From Pleurotus ostreatus/Saccharomyces cerevisiae fusant (lineage: Eukaryota > Opisthokonta): a stretch of DNA of 20,714 nucleotides. The notes below the pieces were generated by a model. It made no database searches. It saw nothing but the letters and a program-made list of their open reading frames with translations, and was not told the origin of the DNA. The DNA lies in assembly GCA_024196135.1 (NCBI GenBank), contig JAMQCK010000528.1, forward strand, positions 1-20,714. The letters are read 5' to 3'. The position numbers and the translations under genes are program-made. Below, piece by piece: positions 1 through 10,169 of the stretch. Every line of letters starts with the position of its first letter. Positions within the stretch are counted from its first letter, which is position 1.

Positions 1-547
1 GAGGTGGCTATGCGGTTGGCTTATTCCATGCGGCAGGCGGCGAGCACGTGGATAACAGGCGCCTACCAGTAAGCGCCCATCGACAGTCGCAAACGATGCG
101 GGACCATCCTGACGCAGGGTACAGATCGTATTCATTCCGAGCCCGTCACTGTAGCGCAGTAAGTCGACCTGTCAACAGATATAGCAATGAATAAAGCTCA
201 CTGAAGCATTGACACGAAAGCGGCCAAAACGGCACAGAGAATGGTTCCACCGTCCAGGCGGGGAAGAAGTTGATGGTCCGCGTGCACTGGCGGCCCCCTT
301 GTAGAAATTTGACGGTAACGACATATGTCTTTGGCGCCCAAGGAACAGAGTCCGCTGAGTCAAGAGACCTTGACCACCGAGGCTCGCCTCGCGTCAGATC
401 TAAATCCAGCGGTATTGCAGCACGGAGCGAGTCGTCACGACGCAGCAACTTCAACTGGATATCCGAAAAGCTCTGCACTATGCTGGCGTGCGCGATGGAT
501 ACGAGAAAAGCGTATTGCTTCGCCGGGAGAGTATCTGTGAGTGGGGC
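1..547. other. Window-edge stretch without a recognisable gene
   Basis: No protein family is recognisable on either strand. On the plus strand a frame is open from position 3 to a TAA ending near 192, and it contains a possible donor GTAAGC at about 69, so the 3' end of a gene cut by the window edge is possible. GC-rich DNA gives such frames by chance. The rest is the 3' flank of the minus-strand MYND gene. Short open frames exist here but have no convincing start, splice sites or domain. Confidence 0.4.
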
Positions 548-2153
548 TCAGGACGGAGCGGCGCAGTTCGGAGGTGAGAACGTACTGGCTGAGTCTGCCT
601 TATACGGGCAGACTTGACGATGCTTGCCCTCTACCCAGTGCGCTCGCTGGCATTTCACGGAGCAATACAGCGCTTCTCCGCATAGACAAGCACTGAGCTT
701 GGCTGTGTTATACGTCGAAAGCCGGTTCGAGCACTGACGGAAAAAGGGCGTCAATCCATAGAAATCATGAGAAGCAAAGGCGTACCTGGTTTCTACAGCA
801 CTTTTGTTGTAGCGCCCACTTCCTGCGGTTCACTAGTGACAGGCGCTTGGCGCACAATGCAACCAACTCCATTTCCTTCCTGCCTAATTGTGGCCTAGGT
901 ACCAAGCCTTGTATCCGCGAGTACGAGCGGTGGAACTCGCGTAGGGTTCGCGGCGTGATGAGCGATCCTCCAACAAAATCGAGCACGGCGTTGGTGTCGA
1001 CGTCGTGCTCTTGTGAAGCGGCTCGAAGATTACAAGGTAGCGACAGCAGATCGTACCTAATCGCGGTTCGTACGAGCCTGTCGTCTCTCGCGACGGCGAA
1101 GAGCTTGTGCAGCAGCTTGTAGATGCCGACAGCCGTCTTCCACCGCTCGTCGGAGATGGCGCACCTGATGTTTACGATCGAGCAGCGTATCATCTCCCGA
1201 GGGCAATCGCTTGCGCCCAGTGCGGGTACATCGACAAGTGCGCTCTCCAACTCGAGTTGCTTGTCCCAGTGTCTCTCGTCGATAAGAGGGCGGGACAGTT
1301 CGAGGCACCTGTGGTGCCAGGCCAGCCAGCTCTTTCCGAATACGCGACCGGGGCGATAACCGGTGATCTTGAGAATTTCTTCGATGAGCACTGCGCGGAC
1401 GGCGCTATCGTCGTAGGTCACGATGTAGCCGTGCATGAAGTTGAGCCCGTAAAACATCATCCTACCGCGGTCAATCTCAGCGCCGTTCATCAAGCGAGGC
1501 CCGTTGAGCCAGAGCTTGACAAAGGTCCTTGGCGCGAAGTACTCTTGAGAGAGGATAATGTCTCGGATAGGGGGACGTGGGCTGCGGAAGAGGCTGAAAG
1601 CGGTGGAGATCAGGGCGAGAGTCGAGGAGAGAACTTCGTGATTTTTCTCCAATAGGTTGGCAATGGCCTCTTCCTCGTGAGGATGATTGATCGGGAGAAA
1701 GTACTCTATCCAGAGGAAGACGTAGGTCCAGATGCTGTCGTCGAGCGTCCAGAGTTGAGACATTTGTGGCAAGCAGGCAAACATACGGAGGCTTAGAGTA
1801 GCAAGTAGCGCACTGCACACATCATTTCCGAATGCGGACGTCATGAAGTCCACATAGGACAGCTCTTGTTGACTAGGGGGATTTAGTTGTATCAAGGACG
1901 TCAGGAGATCCGGACGCTTGCGATGAAGCGCGAGCAGGCCGTCGACGTGGTATTGAGCTCGTGCATAAACATCAGCATCGTATGCACCACCTGCGGCGCC
2001 TTTGATTGAGTTGATCTTCAGGCAGAAGTGATGGAGGTGTCTATTGCGTGCGGAGAGGTTGCGATGATGAACATCAGCCTTGACGCTGATATTCCATGAG
2101 CAACGACCAGATAGGCGGCTGCATGCGGCTTACCTAGCCCATGGGTAGGACAT
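548..2153 (-). CDS. MYND-type zinc-finger protein, 3 exons, 501 aa
   Basis: The exons on the minus strand are 2153-2134, 2085-786 and 733-548. The 48-nt intron 2133-2086 has GTAAGC, a CTCAT branch point and ATCAG; the 52-nt intron 785-734 has GTACGC and GTCAG. Both joins keep the frame. The MYND finger lies at about residues 436-482 and is split by the second intron. Its ligands are C436, C441, C456, C458, C464, C468, H472 or H478 and C482, with the typical YCS, CQ and HW residues. The preceding 430 residues are helical-looking and match no domain I know. MYND fingers usually bind proline-rich peptides, so a protein-interaction role is likely but unproven. This architecture, with a long unknown region and a C-terminal MYND finger, is common and multiplied in Agaricomycetes. 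The first exon codes only six residues plus part of a codon. It was chosen because the main frame has no ATG before an upstream stop. The finger is secure and the start is less so. Confidence 0.82.
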
Positions 2154-3997
2154 CACAGGGGATACTACACCGGCAGAGATGACTAGAGTGTACAAGCGGA
2201 TGATGCGACAACGGAGGACAAGGCTGACTCGCTGTTTGTGGCGTCTCTACAGATCGGTTCGGCAGTCGCCGAATCATTTGTGGCGATTTGAGTCACTGCG
2301 CTTTTACTATCAACTCCCACATCCGGGTTCAACGACGGTCTAAATGAACTGACTGATAGAACTGCTTCTCTCAGAATGTCGAAAGACTGTACAGGCTGCG
2401 TCGTGACCTCTGTGGCTTGCGTCGACGCAGGCCCTAAAGTTCGCTCCTGCGCTACTCGAAAGCACTGAGGCTCATCTGATTCCGCGGAGCGGAAGAAAAC
2501 CAGCGACGGCAGCAATTGAGGAACATTGGCAACGGCTTCTCTTCATCATTCGACTCATCCCAAGCCGCGGCACTTGGGTCCTACCAGCCCGCTCGTCAAT
2601 GTGGATGGCTTATGCTCGTAATAGTAGCACGGCACTCTGACTACTCGAGCGAAAACTTGCCTCTTCGTCCCACCTCGTACATCATACCAAGGTCGTTCAT
2701 GACACTCTCAGTCTTACCCTGGCAATAGGTTCTCATAGATAAGAGAACGACGTTCTGGTGCCGCAGGATGGTCACCTCTGGGACCTGGGTCCTCACGCGT
2801 GAGGTGAGCAGTACCTTTCCTTGGCGCGAGGTAGCTTTACTCACTCGCAAAGCTCAAATCGGCATCCCACTACGGTGTCGAAGGATTCTCGATCTCCGAG
2901 CCAACATGTTTGGGCCGCGTATTGCTCCCTTCCGATTATCCCAGAAATGCAACGCCTCCGATCTCCCAGCGCTCCCCGTAACGCTGGTGTCTGACCATCG
3001 AAGAACATGACGATTCGCTCGCCGGCTCGCCAGTAGTAGGTCACTGTTGTCCACCCGCGCTTTGGCTCGTCCCCTCTCCGATTCAGAGCTGGGCAGCTCG
3101 GATGCATCGGATCGTCCCCGAAAACCAGGTTTGTGCCGCACAACAGACGAACGTACGTACAGACTGAACAACTGCCACGGGACTGCCACGAGATGCGCCG
3201 ACATGGAAGGACTTTCAGTAAGTACACGGGAGGATATGATAGGCGCCGCACCTCAAGAGCAGCACTGGAGGGCAGTATATTTCGTTACGATGGTCTGTCG
3301 TCGTCGCTTGCGCAGGCTTGATGATGACATCCATGTAGTACACGAGCACTTCTTTTTTCTCTCTTTTTGTGTAAATAATGTATTTCATCTTGTGGGTATG
3401 AAGGCGCGGTAGAGCGTCAAATATGGTACGTGGACCGTCCAAGTACTTGATCCATTGCCAATGCCATGCTTGCTGGCGAAGGAACAATGGCCGAGATACA
3501 CGGCCAAACAGTGACTCACGTTCGAATCGCGCTTGTTCTGGACCTCCACCCGAGTCGCCTCATTCGTCGTCAGTGGTCCTCGCGTTCTCCCTCAGAACGA
3601 GCACTGAGGCACTCGCAGAGACGCTCGAGTGGCTTCAGCCAGCCTGAATCGTGTCGCGTCCTCGCTTGTACACAGGCGCAGCAACGATCCCCTCGGCGGC
3701 TACGGCGCGTCAACGACTTCTGCGGTGCTATAGGGGATGCTGACGCGCTTTACAGTGCATATTTGCATCTTTTACTCGAAGGAGGAGATCACGGACTGTC
3801 CCATTGCACTGCGGGAGGCCAGTGGCCGATACGGAACTGAGGGCAGTACGCGTTTTGCTGGTTTGAACAGTAGTTGTTAGCTCGCCACATTGGGTAACGT
3901 GTCGCTCTCTTCTCTTACTTCTATCTAGCAGCTGACAACCCTCTTCGAACGTCCCCTGTAGCTCTTCTGCGACAGAACTCAAGATTCCCCTCCTGTG
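2154..3997. other. 1.8-kb intergenic region between divergent genes
   Basis: This stretch lies between the starts of the minus-strand MYND gene and the plus-strand 1,659-aa protein gene and must contain both promoters. Several open frames of 60-136 codons exist on both strands, but none shows a domain, a convincing start plus splice structure, or plausible composition. The last roughly 100 bases before 3998 are pyrimidine-rich on the plus strand, as is common just upstream of basidiomycete transcription starts. A 14-bp palindrome lies at 2791-2804. I see no tRNA or transposon termini. Confidence 0.6.
2791..2804. promoter_or_regulatory. Perfect 14-bp palindrome containing an ACGCGT core
   Basis: CCTCACGCGTGAGG reads identically on both strands. 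Its centre, ACGCGT, equals the yeast MCB element bound by MBF-type cell-cycle factors. An outer TCACCTC at 2772-2778 also pairs with GAGGTGA at 2801-2807. It lies about 640 bp upstream of the MYND start and 1.2 kb upstream of the large plus-strand gene. A regulatory role is only an inference from the motif. Confidence 0.25.
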
Positions 3998-6900
3998 ATG
4001 ACGGCATCGGCGACCGAAGAAGGATGGCTGGAAGTTCAGAGCGATGACGAGAGCACGACCAGCAGTAGCTACAGGGTGCGTCGCCACTATCTCACCACAT
4101 TAGCGCCTCGGCTGACAAGACATCTGGGTCCAGACTGCCTACACGCGCGTGTCTCTGCCTCGCAAGAACGATAACATGGCCCCTCCCCCTCCCCTTCCCA
4201 CTGTCATTCGGGTCTCCGACCGTTCCCCCTCAACCGTTTACGAAGACTTTGACGACGACTCAGGCTCTTCCGATATCGATGACGAAGCTGTTCAGCGCCT
4301 CCAGCTTCCCTCCCTGGCCGAGTTACTCGACGGAAAGGCGCGCGCCTCAGGCACATACACCATCGCCCCCTCCCGGCCGATCATCAACGAGGACGCGTAC
4401 GAGAACGACAACGACTCAAACTCGTCAGATATCGATGACGACGCCGTGGCCGCCTTCGACCTGCCGAGCTTGGACATGATGGCGGGCCGCATGGCAGGCG
4501 TGGGCGCTGGCATGAACCTGATCGGTGCAGGTGCGCTCTCACTCTTGCCGACAGCCTCTCACCACTGACATGGGCAACGCAGGGTCGTCTGCTCATCACC
4601 CACCCCCCTCTTCCGGCCCATCGGAAGCCAGACGTACCTCCGGATCGCCAGAATACCCGGAAGAGCTCGTTCAGAAGCAGCGCTCCCCGGACTCGCTCTA
4701 CACCTCCACACCCTCCCCCGGCCCGAGCTACTACCAGCGCCCTGTCTCCAGCTCGCAAGCACCTCCCACACCAGCATACTCCGTCTCCAGCTTCGTCTCT
4801 CGTACGACCGACGAGTCGGCGCTAGACGTGGGCGACCATTATCAGTCCAGATACCACTACACTCCGTTCGACAGGTGCGCCTCCCGTGACACGAGGCATC
4901 CGGGCATGCAGCTAACGCGTGTTGCGCAGCATTTCATCCCGGGGCACACGCCCTTCATCGTACCGCGGGTCCATCGATCAGGCCTGGTTCCGCCCAAGAG
5001 GCTCCGTCGACAGTCGTGCTTCCGGAGGTCAATATGCGGCGTATCGCTCCCGCGGCTCCGTCGACTCCAGGGCGAGCTCCGTCGTCGATGAGTTCGGTGC
5101 CCTTCATTCGCGAGAGACGAGCGGTACCGGCTCAGAGCCACGTCGACTGGACCCGTTACCCCCAGATGACGTACCCGAACCGCCAGCAGACAACGAGCTT
5201 GGCTTGCGCCTGTCCGAGGTGGAGAAAGAGCGGGCCGCGAGGCAGCCGTCGACGTCAACCTTTGGAACCGGGGCAAGCTCGCACCTCCAGCCGCAGCCGT
5301 CGCAGAGTAGCGTGTCGTCATCGGAGTCTTCGTCGGATACGCCGTACGCGACGCCGAAGACGAGCTTCACGAATGCACGGGCGTCGATCAACTCGCGGGG
5401 CGCACCGCCTGTACCGCCGCTGCCTGCTGCGCTTGCGCGCAGGGTGTCCACGGCTAGCTCGGCCTCTTCGGCGTCCAACATATTCATTTCCCCCAATCCT
5501 CGTGGTCCCCGACCCCGAGATAGCTTTGTGTCTAATGCGGGTGAGCAAGTTTCGTCCTCAGGGTTGTCGGTCGTGTACTGACCCTTACGATCTAGATACG
5601 CACACGACAGACGAGTCGGCCCTCGACGTCGGGGACAAGTACATCTCCTGGGCAGATCGGCTAACCGACCAGATGCCATATGCTCACTTCGTTGGCCGTG
5701 CTCCGGGAGGTGGCAAGTGAGTAACGCCAGTCGTGTCGAAGTAGCACGTCAATAACGTCTACTTCACAGATATGCAGCCTTCGGCGCCTTCGCTGCCCTC
5801 GAAGCAGACGTAGAAGATGATGACCCCAGTGCGAGCGTACACGAATCCGATATCCCTCCCTCCACCAACCCGAGCATGCATACCCCGAGCGATCCCAGTC
5901 TTGGGTCGTCCTCAACTGCTACACTTCCATCGACGGCGAAACCAACGAATGCCGCACCCTCTCTGAGCGAGCGACACCCGTCCTCAGAGCGCCTCTCCAC
6001 GCATGATCGAGGACCGCCGTCTAGCGAACACCTCTCGTCCTCTCGCGAGCACCTGTCCTCTTCTCGCGAGCATCTCCCGTCCTTCAGCGAGCGCGTCAAC
6101 TCGTCGATGGAGCAGGTCCAATCCACGTCTGATCTGTCTACAACCTCGAGCACGTCGGAGACGTACGCGATGCACGAGCCCCAGAAGAGATACCCGACGA
6201 CTATCCTGGATTCACACGGGCGGGAGAGGGATATCTACCCAGACGAGGTGGCGTACGCGGCGATGGATGCGCATGAGCCGCAGAGGGACGTATATGGGCA
6301 AGAGGCGGAGATGTACCGAGCGCCCTCCCTCCAGTCGAGGTTTCCCGATCGCGTGATTCCGCCGACAATTCCTGCCAAGGACATGCACGATGCGCATCCT
6401 GCACCCTTCCCGCATGGCCACCCCACCGTCGCATGGGAGCGCCAGAAGCCTAATGGCCAATGGGAGCGCATGAAGCCCAACGGCGATTGGGAGTCCTTCA
6501 CGAGCAGCAGCGCGACGTCGTCGTTCATCGACGAGTCGTATGAGGAGGCGAGGCGACATTCGGCATCCTTGGGCTACCCTGGGGGCTCTCCAGAGTTCGT
6601 CACGTACTCGCCAGAGGACTGGGCGCGGTACCAAAGCGCGTTCCCGAACTATGAGGCGCGGCTGCGGCAGCTGCAGGAACGGGGATACGATGCGTCGGAC
6701 CCTGAGGACGACGGACCTGAGGCGCCATATGGCTTTCCGGGCATGCCTCATCCATACCCTCCCCATCCTTATCCTTATGGTGCACCCTATGACCCAGCAT
6801 ACGGTCCGCCGCCTATGGATGACGAGCGCGCGTACTATGAGGGCTGGTACGGCAACAGGACGCTATCTATCATCGAGGAGGAAAGCGCCGAGCATCTGTC

Positions 6901-9250
6901 GTCTGTCGGCATGCCCGGGCACAGCGATATCGACCCGCGCGAACAGCGGTCCATGACCGATACGGACGAGGTCTTCAGGCGGCAAGCGATGCGTTCGAAC
7001 GCGACGGTCGCCTCCAGTGCTGCTAGGATCAGCTTCACGGAAAGCATGCCGAGTAGTCTATGTGCGCTCAAGAGCATACCGAGCCACAGCACGATGAACC
7101 AGACTCCGCGAACTATACCAAGCAGTGACTCGCTGTTCAGCGATGCGCAGAGCATGTCTCGCGGCGCGCCTGACAGTAGCTCCTCCAGCAGCGACCTGCC
7201 GCCCTCTACACCGCGCCTCACAGGACCTTCGTCTATGCCCTCCACGAGCTCCCTCGAGACCCCCGAGACGACGCCCTTGACGGATCGCTCGCCGCGTCCG
7301 CGCGAGAAGGAGCTGACGCGCGAGAACTCTGGCAGCACGGAGTTGGGGTTTGGGCACCTCTTCGTCGCCCGCCCGCAGACAGTCTTTTCCGGCAAGTCCT
7401 CGACGAGAGGCAGTGGGCCCTCCGAGGGCGACTGGCGGGACAGCGGCGCTTTCGATCGCTGGCTCCCGGGTGATGTCGGTCTGCAGGCACCCGCGCGGGT
7501 CACTAGCCCAACACCTGTCGTGCAGAAGTCGGCGCCGAGCAAGCCGCAGCGGCCGGCGGTGCAGTCGCCGCCGACAAAGATGCAGCCCGCACCGTCGAGG
7601 GCGTCATCTGTGCAGTCGACGCCGTCGAGAGCTGCGGCGCAGCGGGACTACTACAAGTCGAAGTACGGAGAGGAGCTGCAGACTTTGGTGAGCTCGGACG
7701 ACGAGAGCGATATCGTGTTGCATCCGCGGAGGCAGGTGCCGCCGTCTCCGCAGAAGCAGACGATGGCATCCGCGCAGAAAGGAAAACAACCGCAGGTGAC
7801 GCCGCAGTCCAGTTCGAGTATGGACACGGGCTACGAGCCTTTGACGGACAGCGGGCTGTCCATCGATGACGGCATGGGCAAGCGCTCGACGAAACCCATC
7901 GTCGTCGAAGACAATATGCGTTCGCGAACGCCAACCGTTGCAGATACGAAGGGTGCACGCGATCGGGTTTCTTCGTCCTCGAAAAGCACACCCTCGAAGC
8001 CGGTCATCCCTTACACATCTCGCTCGACCCATGGGTACTCCACATACTCGCATGCGCAGGAGTCGAGCACAGGCTCCCGGACGGGCGGCGCGACGGACGT
8101 CGACTCGGAGTATTCTTCGCAATCGTACTCGAAGCTGCCACCGCGACCTGTTGCCCCTATGCCCTCGAGCGCGACGTCCGAGTCCAACGCTAGCGTGAGC
8201 CGTCCGAAGACGCCTTCTGTGTTGCGACCGAAGACCCCCGCTTCTTCCTCGAGTCGCTCCAAAACTCCTGCCCCAGTCGAATCGCCCTCGCGTTCGAAGA
8301 CGCCGGTCAGCAAGCACAAGTCGAAGCCCTCGAAGACGGAGAGCGAAGTCGAGTGGTACTCCTATACCATGGACCAGTCCACGTCATCAATCTCCGCGCA
8401 CCGCACCGAGTCTCCCGCCCCCGCGTCGGAGAGGTCTCATGGCCGGTCGGACAAGAGCCGTTCGGACAAGTCGCAGAGCCGGTCTGACAAGTCTACCTCG
8501 CGGTCGGAGAAGACAACAACGCTTCGACCACGCCAGGATCGTCCCGACTCGCGCGCCTCGCGCGCTCAAGACCAGACGGGGAAGACGAAGTCGCGTCTGC
8601 TCGACGATGGGACGGAGATCACGACCTCGTACCAGCGCATCACGCAGGACATGTTGGATCGCTTCATGCCGCATTCGTCAGCTTCCTCAGATGGGCACCA
8701 ATCTACGTCGACGCCGGGTCCCTCGCGTGCAATGGAAGATAGTAGTCGTTCACAGGGAAGGAGCAAGACGCCAAGCGTCGCCGCGCCGACGCCGCGTCGG
8801 GCAGATGCGCCGTCGACGTCTAGCCGCTCATCTACACCTGCCACTCGCGCAAAGACGCCTTCGACTGCGCGCTCGTCAACTCCTAGCGCGCGCTCCAGTA
8901 CACCCAAGGCTACCAGACCGTCTAGTTCTGCTTCTTCGCGGACGCCGCAGCCCACGACGACCTCTATCAGGTCATCTCAGGCGTCTAGCTCGTCGCGTCC
9001 TTCGCAGCAGAGCTCCAGTTCGACGAGAAAGAAGGAGCGTCCTGTGCCGGTGCCCAGTGTTCCACCCGTCCCTGGCCTTCCACTCGCGGTGCAGGCAGTG
9101 GCCAACGCTCATGCAGCGAGGACTGGTTCGCGCATCGCGCAAGTGCCACCGAACTCGCAGGCGCCCGTCATACCGCGTGGTGTGCATATACCGCGATCGG
9201 CGTCATCGGCTGGGTACGCGGCGTCCTCGTCGTCTGTCTCGGAGTACTAG
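3998..9250 (+). CDS. Large low-complexity Ser/Thr/Pro-rich protein, 6 exons, 1,659 aa, function unknown
   Basis: The exons are 3998-4075, 4134-4530, 4583-4874, 4930-5540, 5596-5716 and 5770-9250. The five introns are 52-58 nt with standard borders and mostly CTGAC or CTAAC branch points, and every join keeps the frame. I recognise no catalytic domain, signal peptide or membrane segment, and the composition predicts mostly disorder. Internal structure includes a duplicated acidic module at residues 62-90 and 115-142 (core SSDIDD, then LPSL). TTDESALDVGD occurs at 233-243 and again at 463-473. RGS(V/I)D repeats lie at 268-305, and SREHL repeats at about 586-612. There is a tandem WER(Q/M)KPNG at 722-743, a Pro/Tyr-rich stretch at about 826-847, an SDKS repeat at about 1393-1415 and many (K/S)TP sites at about 1310-1345 and 1495-1560. 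The TP and SP density suggests a phosphorylated scaffold, perhaps cytoskeletal or cell-cycle related, but this is inference. The short first exon was chosen because it has an ATG, a clean donor and restores the frame. Starting instead at the ATG at 4176 would lose 40 residues. Confidence 0.85.
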
Positions 9251-9479
9251 ATGTATGTTCTGTGCGCTTCGTGATCCTTGACCTTCACTGAGTAGTGCTC
9301 AGGATAGAACCTTTCGCGGTTGAGCCGCTTTTCATGGACCGTTGACCGAATCTTTTGCGACACCTACTTATCTCTTGCTTGATTTTTACTGACCTATCTA
9401 TGAAGGAAGGAATATGCCACCATGACAACAGTGTAAACTACATACGTATGGACCAGCAAACATACATGGACAGGTCTCA
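9251..9479. other. 3' flank of the large gene
   Basis: This AT-richer stretch follows the TAG of the 1,659-aa gene and presumably carries its 3' untranslated region and polyadenylation site. No exact AATAAA was seen. No coding signal is apparent. Confidence 0.45.
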
Positions 9480-10020
9480 ATGTCTATATTCGCTTCAGCT
9501 CAGTGGTGTGATCTTCTATTTGTCCGTGGCGGCGCTTGTAGGTCCCTTTCACGTGACAGCTTCATAATTGACCGTCGCTCCCCTGAACTTCAACTTTTTA
9601 TCGACATCGCTCACGATGGGTATGTTACTCTCCTTCTTCTCCCCCAAAGTTACTGATTCATGGTGTACAAGGTCTTCCGAGTTCCTGCATACGCGAACAA
9701 GCGTCGGTGCGTCTGAGAGGAAGCCCTCGATACGATGCATGGCTGCGGCGCTGTCTCGTGCGTTGCGCAAGCTGAGGGCGCGGGAGGTAGCCTATCTTCC
9801 CTCAGTACCTTTCTGGCTTATCAGCATATCCGGTGAAAGGTACACCCTGTCTTCGCGCCCTTGCAGAGTCGTCCAAGAAGATACTGACAGGCAAGTCTTG
9901 CCGCCCTCCCTGTCGTCCGACAAGGACGCCCTCGCCACAATCTTATCACGCTATAGCCGCGGCAATCCTTCTGCAGACTCTTGGCGACCTCCGCTCTCCG
10001 TTCTGCGGACTACGCCATAG
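9480..10020 (+). CDS. Candidate two-exon small gene, 162 aa, unsupported by homology
   Basis: The exons would be 9480-9619 and 9672-10020. The 52-nt intron has the best-looking donor, GTATGT, a CTGAT branch point and a TACAAG acceptor. Splicing joins a 46-codon ATG-initiated frame to a 116-codon frame that ends in TAG. The predicted protein begins MSIFASAQWCD, is basic and Ser-rich, and matches no family I know. The good intron is the main argument. The competing view is that this is only the upstream regulatory region of the permease, because the same bases hold six GATA-factor motifs. The intron could also belong to a noncoding transcript or a 5' leader. Confidence 0.25.
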
Positions 10021-10088
10021 CAAGGGGCGCTTATCAGAATCTTCCACGCTAGAAAGGATGCGTGCGATAGCGCGGTGCGTGCCGATAA
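9792..10088. promoter_or_regulatory. Cluster of six HGATAR (GATA-factor) motifs upstream of the permease gene
   Basis: HGATAR motifs occur at 9792-9797 (AGATAG, minus), 9818-9823, 9943-9948 and 10031-10036 (all TGATAA, minus), 10065-10070 (CGATAG, plus) and 10083-10088 (CGATAA, plus). In fungi, AreA/NIT2 and Gln3/Gat1 GATA factors use such sites to switch on transporters for secondary nitrogen sources, and the yeast DAL5 promoter is a textbook case. The nearest site is 82 bp before the permease ATG. The link to this gene rests on position and family, with no binding data. Confidence 0.45.
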
Positions 10089-10097
10089 CGCGCTCGC

Positions 10098-10105
10098 ATT
10101 ATAAG
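10098..10105 (+). promoter_or_regulatory. Possible TATA element of the permease gene
   Basis: ATTATAAG lies about 65 bp upstream of the chosen ATG at 10170, in otherwise GC-rich DNA. The position suits a TATA box with a short 5' leader. Weak single-motif evidence. Confidence 0.35.
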
Positions 10106-10169
10106 CGGTGGAGCGCTCGAAGGGCTTCTTCCAGCTTCGCGGCCCCTTGCACGCTTGCTCTCCCTCGCC

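Noticed and set aside
2183..2515. 110-codon minus-strand frame just upstream of the MYND start
   Set aside because: It begins at TTG, not ATG, and I found no splice pair that joins it in frame to the MYND gene. It looks like promoter DNA that happens to be open.
2841..3251. 136-codon minus-strand frame in the long intergenic region
   Set aside because: It has no recognisable motif, overlaps another frame on the same strand, and its mixed composition looks random. It is not enough to call a gene.
6212..9187. Many long antisense and shifted open frames (up to about 280 codons) across the large exon at 5770-9250
   Set aside because: They are Arg/Ser-rich shadows created by GC-rich Ser/Thr/Pro codons on the coding strand. 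They have no independent splice sites or domains.
9549..9770. 73-codon minus-strand frame overlapping the two-exon candidate
   Set aside because: It starts at a non-ATG codon and lacks splice signals on its strand, whereas the plus strand has a better intron.
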